Part shown: one piece after another, positions 46,730 to 56,933 of the stretch | Position numbering within the stretch: position 1 is the stretch's first letter | How the letters are laid out: the number at the start of each line of letters is the position of its first letter | Translations under genes and position numbers: made by a program | Notes under the pieces: model-generated | Databases searched by the model: none | The model's input: the letters and a program-made list of their open reading frames with translations, nothing else | What the model was told of the DNA's origin: nothing | Source: Petrosia ficiformis | Lineage: Eukaryota; Porifera; Demospongiae; Haplosclerida; Petrosiidae | Assembly (NCBI GenBank): GCA_947044365.1 | Contig: OX345644.1 | Coordinates: forward strand, 366,001-430,000 | Reading direction: 5' to 3' | Length of the DNA: 64,000 nt

Positions 46730-48374
46730 CTACAAAACAACTAGTCTGTTATTATCTAAGTCACTAACATACAAGTTACCTAATGAATCTACTGTTATAC
46801 CAAATGGACAAATAAACTCTCCCTCTCCACTACCTCTCTTACCAAATGAATGTATAAAACATTCATTAGTATCAAATATTGAGATACGATGATTAACTGC
46901 CTGACTAACATATAATATATTATTATCTATGATGATGGAGGAAGGTTGTATAATTTGACCAGGATTAGACCCATATGAACCAAATGTTGAGATGTTTTGT
47001 CCTGTTGATGTGAACTTCTTGATACAGTGATTATAACGATCTGTAACATACAAATATCCTTCATTGTCAAATGTCACATCATATGGCTGATTGAATTGTT
47101 CTGGTGATGAACCTTTCTTACCAAAACTATGAGAATAGGTGAGATCTTTATTGAGAACTTGAATACGATGATTATCAGTATCAGCAACGAATATTTGTTC
47201 TGTGGTAGGATGAACTGTAATACCTATAGGAATATTAAACTGAAGAGGACCATTGCCTGTCTTACTACTCCCAACTGATTTCACACAATGACCTTCAAAT
47301 GTTAGTTTCTGTAGTCGATGATTATCAGTTACTAAAATGTGTCCATCATGAGATATGGCAACTCCACGAGGATAAGTGAATTGAGCCTCCTTTGTTCCCT
47401 GCGTTCCAAATGACTTGACTTTCTTTCCCTCCTTGTTTAGTATTGTGATACAATGGGCACCATTCTCGGCTACTACAATATCTTCATTCTTAGTGATTAC
47501 TACACCACATGGTCTATTGAGTCCTGATATAATATTCACTGGTTTACCTCTCATCTCAGGGGAAGTGGTGAGACGAAGGGTAAAGGGACTACCAGGGATA
47601 TTCACACCTCCTAATCGTATTGTCAATTGATGTTTTCCTCTGGTACATGGAGTAAAACTTATATTGTAGCTTCCTGACTGGGTCTCATTCATATCACATG
47701 ATATGCGTTGACTATCATCAGCACAAGAGAGTTTACAAGAGATGAGGGAGAGAGGAACTGAGAGGGGAGATCCATCTTGAGTCTGGAGGTTGAGAGTGAT
47801 GGTTGATTTCTTACCAACGTAACAAGCATTCTTGACAAGAATTGATTTACAAGTATTGACTGTTACATCTTGTACATTGATAACCTCATGAGTAGAGAAA
47901 GCCTTCCATCCATTATGTTCATCAAGACATTCTGGACATGAGAATTGAGTACATTGAGTACAATAACCAGTAGCAGAGTTCTTGTGACAATTATCACAAG
48001 AGACCTTCGGAGCTTCAAGCGATTTCTGTAGAGTAGTTTGTAGTTGGAAGAGGCTATTAATGAGGAAAGCAGTAGGGAATTCATTGGGTCCTATGTCGGG
48101 TAGTTGTGTGGGTTTACGACATGAAGGACAGCTTATGAAATACTTGTCTCCCTGTTAGTAAATAAGATAATTTATAAACAATGAAGTGTTAACAAAACCA
48201 GATTGTGTGTGTGTGTGTTTGTACCTGTGGTTCTTGTGGTAGTTTCTCAATACATTTTAAACAGAAGCTATGTAAGCATGGAAGAGTTTTGGGGTTAGTA
48301 TACTGATCCAAACATACATTACATGTTAGTTGTTCATCAAGTTCCTTAAGAGCAGTAGAAGATTTTGTGGCCAT
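46730..48374 (-). CDS. TRIM-NHL protein (RING, B-box, filamin repeat, NHL propeller)
   Basis: Probable RING-type ubiquitin ligase of the TRIM2/3/71 type. Two exons: 48225-48374 (ATG at 48374) and 46730-48151. Together they encode about 524 residues. The RING finger is in the first 60 residues (CNVCLDQYTNPKTLPCLHSF then CLKCIEKLP, closing with CPSC after the intron). A B-box2 follows (CDNCHKNSATGYCTQCTQFS then CPECLDEH), a filamin/ABP280 repeat ending GGVNIPGSPF, and six NHL repeats (for example NRPCGVVITKNEDIVVAEN, QFTYPRGVAISHDGHILVTD, GYLYVTDRYNHCIKKF, GNLYVSDLDNNRLVVL). All Zn ligands of the RING and B-box look intact. No coiled coil of normal length is seen between B-box and filamin, which is short for TRIMs. 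It lies between the truncated ends of ALDH5A1 and DENND6. Confidence 0.9.
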
Positions 48375-48735
48375 TTTTCACTAGTGTCCTGTAGATACAG
48401 AGATACAGTTACTGTGTACTAACAGTATTGTAGTGACGCAGCCTATTTTACTAGAAAAGTGGGCTAATATTTTTACCATATATGGAAACATGAATATTTA
48501 GTAATATTTATTATGTGGGTGTGTCATATTAGTGTCTCTCATTTCTTTCTAAAAATAGATTGGTTATTTTCTAATATGGTAGAAATGTATTAATAGTATC
48601 TGTTATAATAACTGATAATATGAACAGTTTGTAGAAAAGTGGGATCATTATTTTTAGTATTTTTATCATATATAGTAATATTAAGTCCTCTCAAATATAT
48701 GCTATTACATGTGTTTATGTACATGTATATGTATG

Positions 48736-48737
<2 letters not shown>

Positions 48738-48797
<60 letters not shown>
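48738..48797. repeat. (AT)n microsatellite
   Basis: About 28 AT units directly left of the foldback element at 48802. Confidence 0.9.
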
Positions 48798-48800
<3 letters not shown>

Positions 48801-48801
48801 A

Positions 48802-48902
48802 GGTTATATCACAACGCGAGTGCTATATCAGATTTATAAAAAGCGAGCCCGAGGGCGAGGTTTTTATAAATCTGATATAGCACGAGTGGCTGTGATATAA
48901 CC
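48802..48902. mobile_element. 101-bp palindromic foldback element
   Basis: Left arm GGTTATATCACA then CGAGTGCTATATCAGATTTA pairs with the right arm TAAATCTGATATAGCACGAG then TGTGATATAACC. The centre GCGAGCCCGAGGGCGAGG is GC-rich and itself nearly palindromic. The arms are about 42 bp with small mismatches. Strongly different composition from the surrounding AT repeats. MITE-like; family not recognised with certainty. Confidence 0.75.
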
Positions 48903-49169
48903 AATATATGTCACGAAAGACAAAACTTTTGTTGATGTCTGATGCTTCTCCTACCTTTTTGTCGGCACTTTGGAGAAGGTAAGCGTTGTTTTCTTGTAGT
49001 TTGTTTTGACGGCAGGTTATTAATGTCATGTGATCGATCATACCAAGTAATTATCAGATTCATCACTAATGTCATGTGATCATCCCTGTGACATTATTAA
49101 TGCGATATGATCATCATTTATGTCATGTGTTTGTCACTGATATAGTCAGTTACTGTTATTAATGTCATG

Positions 49170-49440
49170 TGATCATACCAATTGATTGATCAGTGATTCT
49201 AATAATATTTGGCCAATGTTCCAGGGTTTTGGAGAAGAAAGGATTCGTTACTCCAAGAACTACTTGAGGACTAATCGAGGAATGAGAATGGAGAGTATGT
49301 AAAGATACATATGATTATATCAATCTTACGGAGCTTGAGTTCGAGTTGTGTAATGTTTAAATTCAGTATCATGAATTGTGAAAAAAGGACGATAATCTGA
49401 GCAATATTTTAATGGGTGTATTAAACTATATGAAATAGAT

Positions 49441-49471
<31 letters not shown>

Positions 49472-49475
49472 TAGT

Positions 49476-49515
<40 letters not shown>

Positions 49516-52301
49516 CAGATAGATAGATAGATAGAAAACACAGAGAGGTAGAACACTCACCTGATTAATGCTTGTACAGCGTTAGCACATAGAGTAGGTG
49601 AGGATGACATCACTACAATAGGCTATATAGTATATAGTGAAATATCATATCATTATTAGTTTGTTAGTATGACTATCATTCTCACCTCATTAATTAAAAC
49701 TAATTCCCACACTGTCTCAAAATGGGGTAAAATCGGATTCAGAGATCTGATGAGAGAGAAGAGGAGGAGGAAAGTGAGGCACTACTAGTACTGAAAATGT
49801 TAAACTCATTGATATAAGTTAAGTTCATGAACTGAAGGTATCACTACCATTGCTGGCTATAAGAGAGAAATAATTATAATATTCATAACTTCATATTTTA
49901 TTTGAAATCATGACACAACTCTGGAACAAATTTCAGACCAATCTATAATTTAGTGTAAAAACGGTCCGAAATTTGTTCCAGACTTAGATAATGATGTCCT
50001 TATTAGGTGTACAAAATATTTTTGGTCAGAAATGTTGTTTGTAGGAACTGCGAGCATTTTAATATTCTCTCGAAACTCTAAAAAAACCACGAACTATAAT
50101 TCATGGTTCGTTTTTAGACCAAAATTTGAACGTTTTGGATTGGTCCGAAATTTTTTCCAGACTTAGTTAATGATGTCCTTATTAGGTGTACAAAATATTT
50201 TTCATCAGAAATGTCGTTTGTAGGAACTGCGAGCATTTTAATATTCTATCGAAACTCTAAATGTAACATATGAACTACAAATTATGCAGTTCATGGCTGT
50301 AATGCTCACAGTTTTTAGAAACCATATTTTTGTAAACCTAATACCTGATATTGTTAAGTAACTGTAGGAAACATTTTGACATTATATATAATTATATATA
50401 TAATTATGTATATAATTATACTCACAGATTTGCCTACAGTATCAGGCATGTTAATATTAGCTGTTTCTGGCTTATCCGTTTTGAGCGGTATTCTTACCTA
50501 TTAATATAACATTCCACATATAATAGTTATTAATAATAAAATAATATATCTTTACTTGTAAAATGTACTCTTATATACACAAAACTGTTTTTACTGTCAC
50601 ATAAAAACACACACATACATGTACACATACATGTAAACGTACATACACATGTACATGTACACATATATGTACATGTACATGCACACATACATGTACACAT
50701 ACATGTACATGTACATGTACAGTTGTACACATACATGTACATGTACATACACATGTACATGTACACACACATGTACATATATTCACACGTCTCTTCTCAC
50801 ATATATTAGCTGTCCCATTAAAGGAAGTTGTAATAATTGTCCCGGGCGAGGAGGAGGCCATTTATTAATATTATGACATGCTATAGAGAAATGGATGACT
50901 GAAGAACTATCAAAAATATATCTAATTAACTAACCGGCTTCTAATGAAGGAATACCATTTCTAAAATAATCAGGAGCCAACTTTTCAACCTAAATTCATA
51001 TAATATTATGTCAATTAATTAATTTATCATCTGTCTGTCTGTCTGTCTGTCTGTTCGTCCGTCCATCTGTCTGCTTACCAGGAATGTAAAGAATGTAATA
51101 TAAGGTAAACGTGTTAATAATACTACTGATTTTTGGAAATATCCTCTCTTAATATCAGTATCTTTAACTTGTCGGAAATATACAAATCCATAATAATGAC
51201 TATCATCAGGCTGTGAGGAGGATGAGAGAGTGATAGAGGGGAGGATGATAAATGTGAGGGTGATAGAGTAGAGAAAGGAGTGACAGACAGACAGACAGTC
51301 ATTTCTCACAGTTAATACAAGGGGAGCTCCGATATGATCTCTTGAGTGTTGTAGACTGGTACCTCCATCTCCAGGACCGGAACATCTCAATTTAATACGA
51401 TATTGTGTATCACCCATACACCCTGTACAGAGAGACAATATAGTATATATATATAGTATATACATGTATATATATTATATATATATAGATAATTAGAGTG
51501 ATAGATAGAGTCATAGATAGAGTAATGATACCAACACAAACCTGAATTCGAATCCGGAAATGCTAAGTAACAAATATTACTCTTCTACAAGTGAAACAAT
51601 ACACATGTATAATAATACATGTATATAATACATGTATATAATTATGTGTATTAATTATACATGTATATAATTATGTGTATGTAATAATACTTTATTTTAT
51701 TTATAATTATGTATTTACCTCACTATCTGACAGTTGATATGAACTAGGATATATTGTCTAGATAGATTGTAGATAGATAGATAGTATAGATATATAGATA
51801 GATAGATAGTATAGATAGATAGATAGATAGTATAGATAGTATAGATAGATAGTATAGATAGATAGATACATGTAGATAGATAGATAGTATAGATAGATAG
51901 TATAGATAGATAGTACAGATAGATAGATAGATAGATAGATAGATAGCATAACATCATCACTTCAGTGTACTAACCTCTAATGCTTGACCTAATTCAAGAT
52001 CAAAGGTCACTATACATATACAACACACCCAATGATTTAAATTCACAAATCTATCCTCTATCGAGACAGAGGGTGCAGTATCATCATCAGAATAACATGA
52101 TGAAGATGATAAATGTTGACGAGGAGGGACAGTTTTATTCCAAGTTGATTCTTCTACTCCATTACTAAGTACCTCATCTCCATTTTGCTGTTTAGAGTTC
52201 TCCAACAATGAAGGTGAGATGGAATTGTGATCACCTCCTTGAGCCATTGTAATGCATGGATGATCTTGTGGGCGTGGTAGTATGGGTGTGGTATTAATCA
52301 T
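49170..52301 (-). CDS. DENND6: DENND6-type DENN protein, C-terminal part missing
   Basis: DENN-domain regulator of Rab14 in endosome recycling (family knowledge). Exons: 51975 to 52247 or 52301 (two possible ATGs; MAQGGDHNS at 52247 preferred), 51719-51757, 51542-51584, 51310-51422, 51079-51210, 50935-50989, 50801-50880, 50426-50497, 49686-49746, 49561-49622, 49330-49425 and about 49170-49270. Seen: [45 protein letters not shown] and [78 protein letters not shown], then [20 protein letters not shown]. In animal DENND6 another 200 or so residues follow. They are absent here, where the TRIM-NHL gene begins. A small exon near 49.85 kb is unresolved. Starts 15-69 bp from NOPCHAP1. Confidence 0.87.
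49435..49535. repeat. (GATA)n tract in DENND6 intron
   Basis: GATA repeats between exons 49330-49425 and 49561-49622. Confidence 0.9.
49955..50260. repeat. Pair of about 179-bp direct repeats in DENND6 intron
   Basis: GTCCGAAATTTGTTCCAGAC at 49964 and GTCCGAAATTTTTTCCAGAC at 50143 begin two near-identical blocks that continue through TGATGTCCTTATTAGGTGTA and AGGAACTGCGAGCATTTTAA. A third, inverted partial (GGAACAAATTTCAGACC at 49922) precedes them. The left block also has an internal hairpin (ACGAACTATAATTCATGGTTCGT). No coding signal. Origin unknown. Confidence 0.75.
50590..50780. repeat. TACATGTA / ACACATACATG repeat in DENND6 intron
   Basis: CATGTACATGTACA-type array between exons 50426-50497 and 50801-50880. 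Confidence 0.85.
51765..51950. repeat. (GATA)n with GATAGTATAGATA variants
   Basis: Tract in DENND6 intron 1, between exons 51719-51757 and 51975-52247. Confidence 0.88.
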
Positions 52302-52315
52302 AGATTATATAGACT
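52248..52315. promoter_or_regulatory. Bidirectional promoter DENND6 / NOPCHAP1
   Basis: 68 bases separate the preferred DENND6 ATG (52247) from the NOPCHAP1 ATG (52316). Contains GTGGGCGTGGTAGTATGGGT, a GC-box-like GGGCGTGG. Such a short gap means the two transcripts must start within or very near each other's leader. Confidence 0.5.
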
Positions 52316-52764
52316 ATGTCAAAGTTCAGACTAGCACAAGTGAGTATATATAGATCTATATATATATTATATTATATTCTCTTCATACAATCCTAAATAG
52401 TTCTTTCTCAAGTGAGAAGTTTCTTACCTGAATTAGCTGAGGCTAATAAAATATTAAATAATAAAGATATTGAAAATATATCAGATGAAGAATCAGAACA
52501 TATTGAAATGGTACTGTATATATATATATATATATATACTAATATCTTTTAATTAAGGATACATACCTATTTCAGGACTTAGCTATATTTCCAGTATCAT
52601 ATTCTAGTTCTGATAGTTCATCAGATGATAGTGATATAGAGACTGAACAACACAAGATATCACAATATACTACACCAGATGTACAGACTTTGAAATTGAA
52701 CTCTTTTACAAGTAGAAATACTACCCATAAATTCAATATAATTGAAGAGTTGCCAAATAAATAA
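52316..52764 (+). CDS. NOPCHAP1: NOP protein chaperone 1 homologue (C12orf45)
   Basis: Human NOPCHAP1 links NOP58 to R2TP/RUVBL1-2 during box C/D snoRNP assembly (established). Three exons: 52316-52343 (MSKFRLAQV, donor GTATAT), 52401-52510 and 52576-52764 (TAA); about 108 residues. The core LSQVRSFLPELAEANKILNN, then ENISDEESEHIEMDLAIFPV and a Ser/Asp-rich SSSDSSSDDSDIE, lines up with human LDQVQTFLPQMARANEKL, IENIDG, VIQMDVALFEM and the acidic Ser tail. The N-terminal extension of the human protein is missing, so it is shorter. Exon 1 could alternatively use the GTGAGT donor, but then the phases do not join. Confidence 0.82.
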
Positions 52765-53035
52765 CTACACATTTGATTATTATAATTATATTGTCAAAAA
52801 TAACAGGAAAAAGGTTCTTCATGAACATTATTCATACACAATATAATATAATTATATATAATATATATAGCATGATATTATAATCTGTGTAAACTATACA
52901 GCTTTGTCTTTTGTCCATCTACAATGAAATAACAGATAGTGGGAAAAACAAATGAAATTTATGATAAGTGACTAACTGACTATTATAATATTTTTCATGT
53001 ACTCGTGTGTTGTTACAGATCACTAACACATTTTA
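52765..53035. other. 3' flank shared with the 56.6-56.9 kb region
   Basis: ATCAAAAATAACAG/GTCAAAAATAACAG, AAGGTTCTTC, ATATATATAGCATGATAT and GAAATTTATGATAAGTGACT recur at 56615-56935 in the same order. This is the duplicated 3' flank of the death-fold genes. No gene seen. Confidence 0.65.
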
Positions 53036-53640
53036 CTAACCATCCATTCCATCTTCCTCAAGCTTCTCAGCAAGAGCAAGGTTCCCAATGTTTACACAAG
53101 CTCTAATGATCTTATCGAAAGTTGCTTCCGTACCATATTGATCAATCCATGCTTTTATAACCTGCATCATACGACGTTTTGCTGTCGGTTCAGGAACTTC
53201 AGTCATATGTTGTGTTACTGTTGGCCTGTCAGGATTACTTTTTATCTCTTGTAGTTCGTCATAATCCACATGTAATGCAATGCCAAACCACTCATAATCA
53301 GCATTTAGTTCATGAAGTTGGTCACATAAATTACCAACATCTTTCTCTTCAACTACATAATGAAGAAATATAATTATATAATTATAATTATTATGTGTAC
53401 AGTTAATAAAGATTTATATACACAACAATTAACCACTACTTGTACAATATACTTGATAATGTGTACATATTCCTACTATAATTAGTTATTAATACATACA
53501 TACATAGTTTTTTTTGCAATGTACATGTATACACATAATTATGTGTATGTACCTTGTATTTTTAAGTGTGGTTTATCCCTTTCCAGAGTGCGTTGATCGG
53601 AGACTGACATAATCCTCACTGAAGAAACTAGTTGTAGTAG
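53036..53640 (-). CDS. Chimeric death-domain 3' cassette
   Basis: Two exons: about 53565-53629 (VRIMSVSDQRTLERDKPHLK) and 53036-53355, ending KLEEDGMDG and a stop. The second exon starts like the first death domain of the downstream gene (VEEKDVGNLCDQLHELNADY, ALHVDYDELQEIKSNPDRPT) but switches after TQHMTEV to the second half of the other death domain (TAKRRMMQVIKAWIDQYGTE, then ATFDKIIRACVNIGNLALAE). In the 57-kb gene these halves belong to two separate exons (57.27-57.55 and 56.93-57.22 kb). This is therefore a fused, single-domain cassette. It could be an alternative 3' end for the gene at 53742-56204 or an orphan remnant. No own promoter or start exon is evident. Confidence 0.6.
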
Positions 53641-53741
53641 AGAAATAGTTTAACAAATGATATATTATTCTTATCTATTATATATACAATAATCGCTTGT
53701 AAATATCATTATTATAATGATATTTATGAAACATATATTTA

Positions 53742-54592
53742 CTAACCATCATCCATTCCAAATCTTTCTCTTAATTCTTTGTCTTCCTCAAGATCCTCAG
53801 CAAGAGCATTGTTTTTAATTTTACGACAAGCTTCAATCATCCCATCAATGGTTGCTTCCCTACCTTTGTTAATGTACTCTACTATAACTCTCCTCATACA
53901 CATTGCTACTTGCATGTGTCTATCTATCTTGCTATACTCTAGTCCCAAACAAAGACCAAATGCTTCCCAGTCTGCTATCACATATTTTAATAGGGTCAGC
54001 ATTTCCTCTAAATAACTGGTACAATCACTCATAGGAACTGTATTAAAAATGATAATGAGTTTTTAATATGCTTTTGTTTTACTAACTAACCTTCCTTTGT
54101 AAGGTCTTTACACGATTCAATTTCTTCAGCCAGTGCCATATTTTGTAGTTGTTCAACAGCATTATGAACTACACCCCAAGTCTTCTTGTCTTTGATTTCC
54201 TTCCCCCTCCATAGAAGAAGAACTTCAGTCATTTTATCTCTCGCTGTTGGTCTGCCAGGATCACTTTCTATTTCTTCAAGTTTTTCATACATCACACGTA
54301 GTGCTATACCATACTGCTTCCACTCAGCGTTTAGACCACGAAGTTTGACATACAAAAATTGCAAATCTTTATGGTGAACTAGACAAATGACAATAACAAT
54401 TTGATTATAATATAATGTGTATAATTACAACATTTAATAACATCATCTCACATCAATACTTATTTAATTACAATATATACTACATAATTATAGTAATAAT
54501 GTTATGTACCTTGTCTGGAGACTCCTGACATAATCCTCACTGCAGAAACTAGTTGTAGTAAAGAAATAGTTTAACAAATGACATATTATATT

Positions 54593-54650
<58 letters not shown>

Positions 54651-56204
54651 TAATCGCTTGTGAATATCATTATTATAATGATAATTTATGAAACATGTAT
54701 TGTATACCTTATACATAATTATAATTATTGTTGCAGTTGAAATTATTACCAACAGATTAATTTCTCCTATATCTATCTCTCCCAGGTTAAATATTGGAGG
54801 AATTAAATATGTTGTGAAATATTATATTACTATTATAAATAATTTGTTATAATAATATTAAAAATAGTACTAGTAGCTAATACTGAAGTTATTTAAATGC
54901 AATTAATACAAGTACTAATATATTTCACCCTGAAAGTCTGACGAGTTATATATATATCTCTTCTAAAAATTTAAAACATGCACATACAAGGGTTTATACA
55001 ACTGATCACTACTCTGATTAGCAATTACTCTATTGTTGCTTACCATTACTCTGTGATGAGGAAGTGCTTTGAGTGTAACCATGGAACCCCTAATATAAAC
55101 ATATGAATTATCAATAAGATATTAAACAATATATATGTATACCTCAAGATTTCCGTGAACTATAAAGCCCTTTTGATGTATTCCTGGAGGACTATATAGA
55201 AAATTAAAAAGTTAGATGATCGAATGATGGAAATAAACTTCATGTAGTAACTATGTAGTCACTTACAGCACTTGAGCCAGATCACCACGAAAAGTGTAAA
55301 TTCTCTTTGTGTTGTTAAGTTTAAAGTATTTCTCTATTACTTTTTGAAACTCAGCAGTATCAAGTAATCCAAAAACCAGAATTGTACTCCCTTCATCATA
55401 ACGAACGAACAGAAGAATTTCATTGGCAATACCTAAAAGCTGACAAAGGTTGTGTTTGATAATTATCACATCTTCCCCAGTTGGAAAATCATCAGGTAGA
55501 CGTAAGCCCAAAGTTATGCAATCTGTTGTTTCATAACAAGCACCAAATGATTTTGATGGCATTTCAAATATCGACTTTTCAAGATAAGGAACAAGATCAG
55601 ATTTTTTATATACTCTCATCTTTTCTATATCATCATCACTGCCGAATTTCTCAACAATACGCTCAAACAATTCTATGTTAAACCACGATGAATAAGACAT
55701 TTGTACGATTAGAAGAACATCAGCAAGAGTAGTAGCATTTAGTAGTGTAGCTTGAGGAATACCATAGGAAGCTAAAAAGAGCTTCAAACGACTAATTTCA
55801 ATGTTGCGTTTCTGTAAAGAACTAAGAAAATTATCAACGAGAAAAGAATATTTCATTCGAATTTTCCGGTTTTCCACGTGGAGATTATTTGTTATTTTTT
55901 CCTGTTCGAAGTTACTCATACGTTCCCAGTTCCCATACTTCTTTACTTTTGAAGGATTCACACGAGAATCAATTGATGGTACCCCCTTTTCACGACAAAA
56001 TCCCAGTACACACTCTGCAAGCTGTTTGTTTTGCATTTTTAGAAACACTTTAACAATGGCAAGATATGTGGCATCACTACCATTCTTTGCCATCCACTTC
56101 CAGAGCATTTGCAGTCTTCTTTGTCTCTCATATTTGCAATCTTCACAAATCTCTACTATTTCTGGCTCTTTGAAACCAAAATCTGGTGCAGCATCTTTAA
56201 TCAA
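53742..56204 (-). CDS. Death-fold protein B (5'-truncated relative to its sister)
   Basis: Exons: 55266-56204 (or from acceptor at about 56197), about 55141-55196, about 55042-55092, about 54513-54545 (VRIMSGVSRQG), 54094-54379 (death domain: LNAEWKQYGIALRVMYEKLE, KMTEVLLLWRGKEI, NMALAEEIESCKDL), and 53742-54033 (second death domain: TLLKYVIADWEAFGLCLGLE, ATIDGMIEACRKIKNNALAE, stop). The first exon has an N-terminal death-like fold (APDFGFKEPEIVEICEDCKY then NKQLAECVLGFC) and a central region ending ADVLLIVQMSYSSWFNIELF, FGACYETTDCITLGLRLPDD, RIYTFRGDLAQ. Homology to gene D stops abruptly at 56197. The first 50 or so residues and a promoter are therefore missing, or replaced by the Met of MIKDAAPDF. 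Function: probably an intracellular death-fold adaptor or receptor; unknown. Confidence 0.7.
54597..54650. repeat. (TA)n microsatellite in death gene B intron
   Basis: About 25 TA units between the exon at 54513-54545 and that at 55042-55092. Gene D lacks it: the sequence around 57868-57880 jumps from TTATATTTATATAT straight to CTCTTCTAAAAATTTAAAAC. Confidence 0.88.
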
Positions 56205-56933
56205 TAAATAAAATAATCATTAATCATCTTTACAATTAATCCACATAACAAGGGAAAAGATTGACTAGTAAGAATTTCATTAATGGAAAGCATTCTTTGT
56301 AGCTGTTCTCAAAGTTGATCCCACATCTGTTAACAATTTGTTCGATAAAGCTCAACCCTTTGGGCCAGGATTGTCATCATAAACTCTAACCATACACAAT
56401 AAATATTGGGCACACCTGAGAGGGTGCTACATGCATACTGCCTGAGTAAAATTCTTAATGTGAATTATCAATAACAAACCATAAGGTTTTTTTGATCTAT
56501 GAACAGTTATAATGAACGCTTTCTATTTATTCCAGATGGACTATATAGAAATTGAAAGAAAAGAAATAGTGATCTATTTAATTGTAGCAATTACATATTT
56601 TATTGTGATAACTTTATTATCAAAAATAACAGAAAAAAAAGGGTTCTTCAGCAAAAGTGTATAATATATTTCATATAATATTATATATATATATATAGCA
56701 TGATATATAATCCTATACAACTTTTTTGGATACAATAACTGGTCCTACTTGTGATCTATATATTCCTTTTCTCCATCTACATGATACAGTATTGTATAAT
56801 GAAATATTATTTATTATAGACTGGTTGCAATAGCATAGAAAAACAAATGAAATTTATGGTAAGTGACTATTATAATTATTATTATAATTATATATTGTAC
56901 TAATAATGTTGTTACAGATCACTAACACATTTA
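56205..56933. other. Spacer between the two death-fold genes
   Basis: AT-rich; its right half (56600-56933) is the shared 3' flank. The left half (56205-56600) has no recognisable exon, in particular no copy of the gene D first-exon start. Confidence 0.55.

Larger units (their letters stand above)
48375..49165. other. Gene-free region between TRIM-NHL and truncated DENND6
   Basis: Holds the TRIM-NHL promoter, an imperfect direct repeat (GTAGAAAAGTGGGATCATTA at 48632 and CTAGAAAAGTGGGCTAATAT at 48450), an (AT)n run 48740-48795, a 101-bp foldback element (48802-48902), and several copies of TGTCATGTGATCAT (49022-49190). No DENND6 C-terminal exons are recognisable. Confidence 0.6.
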
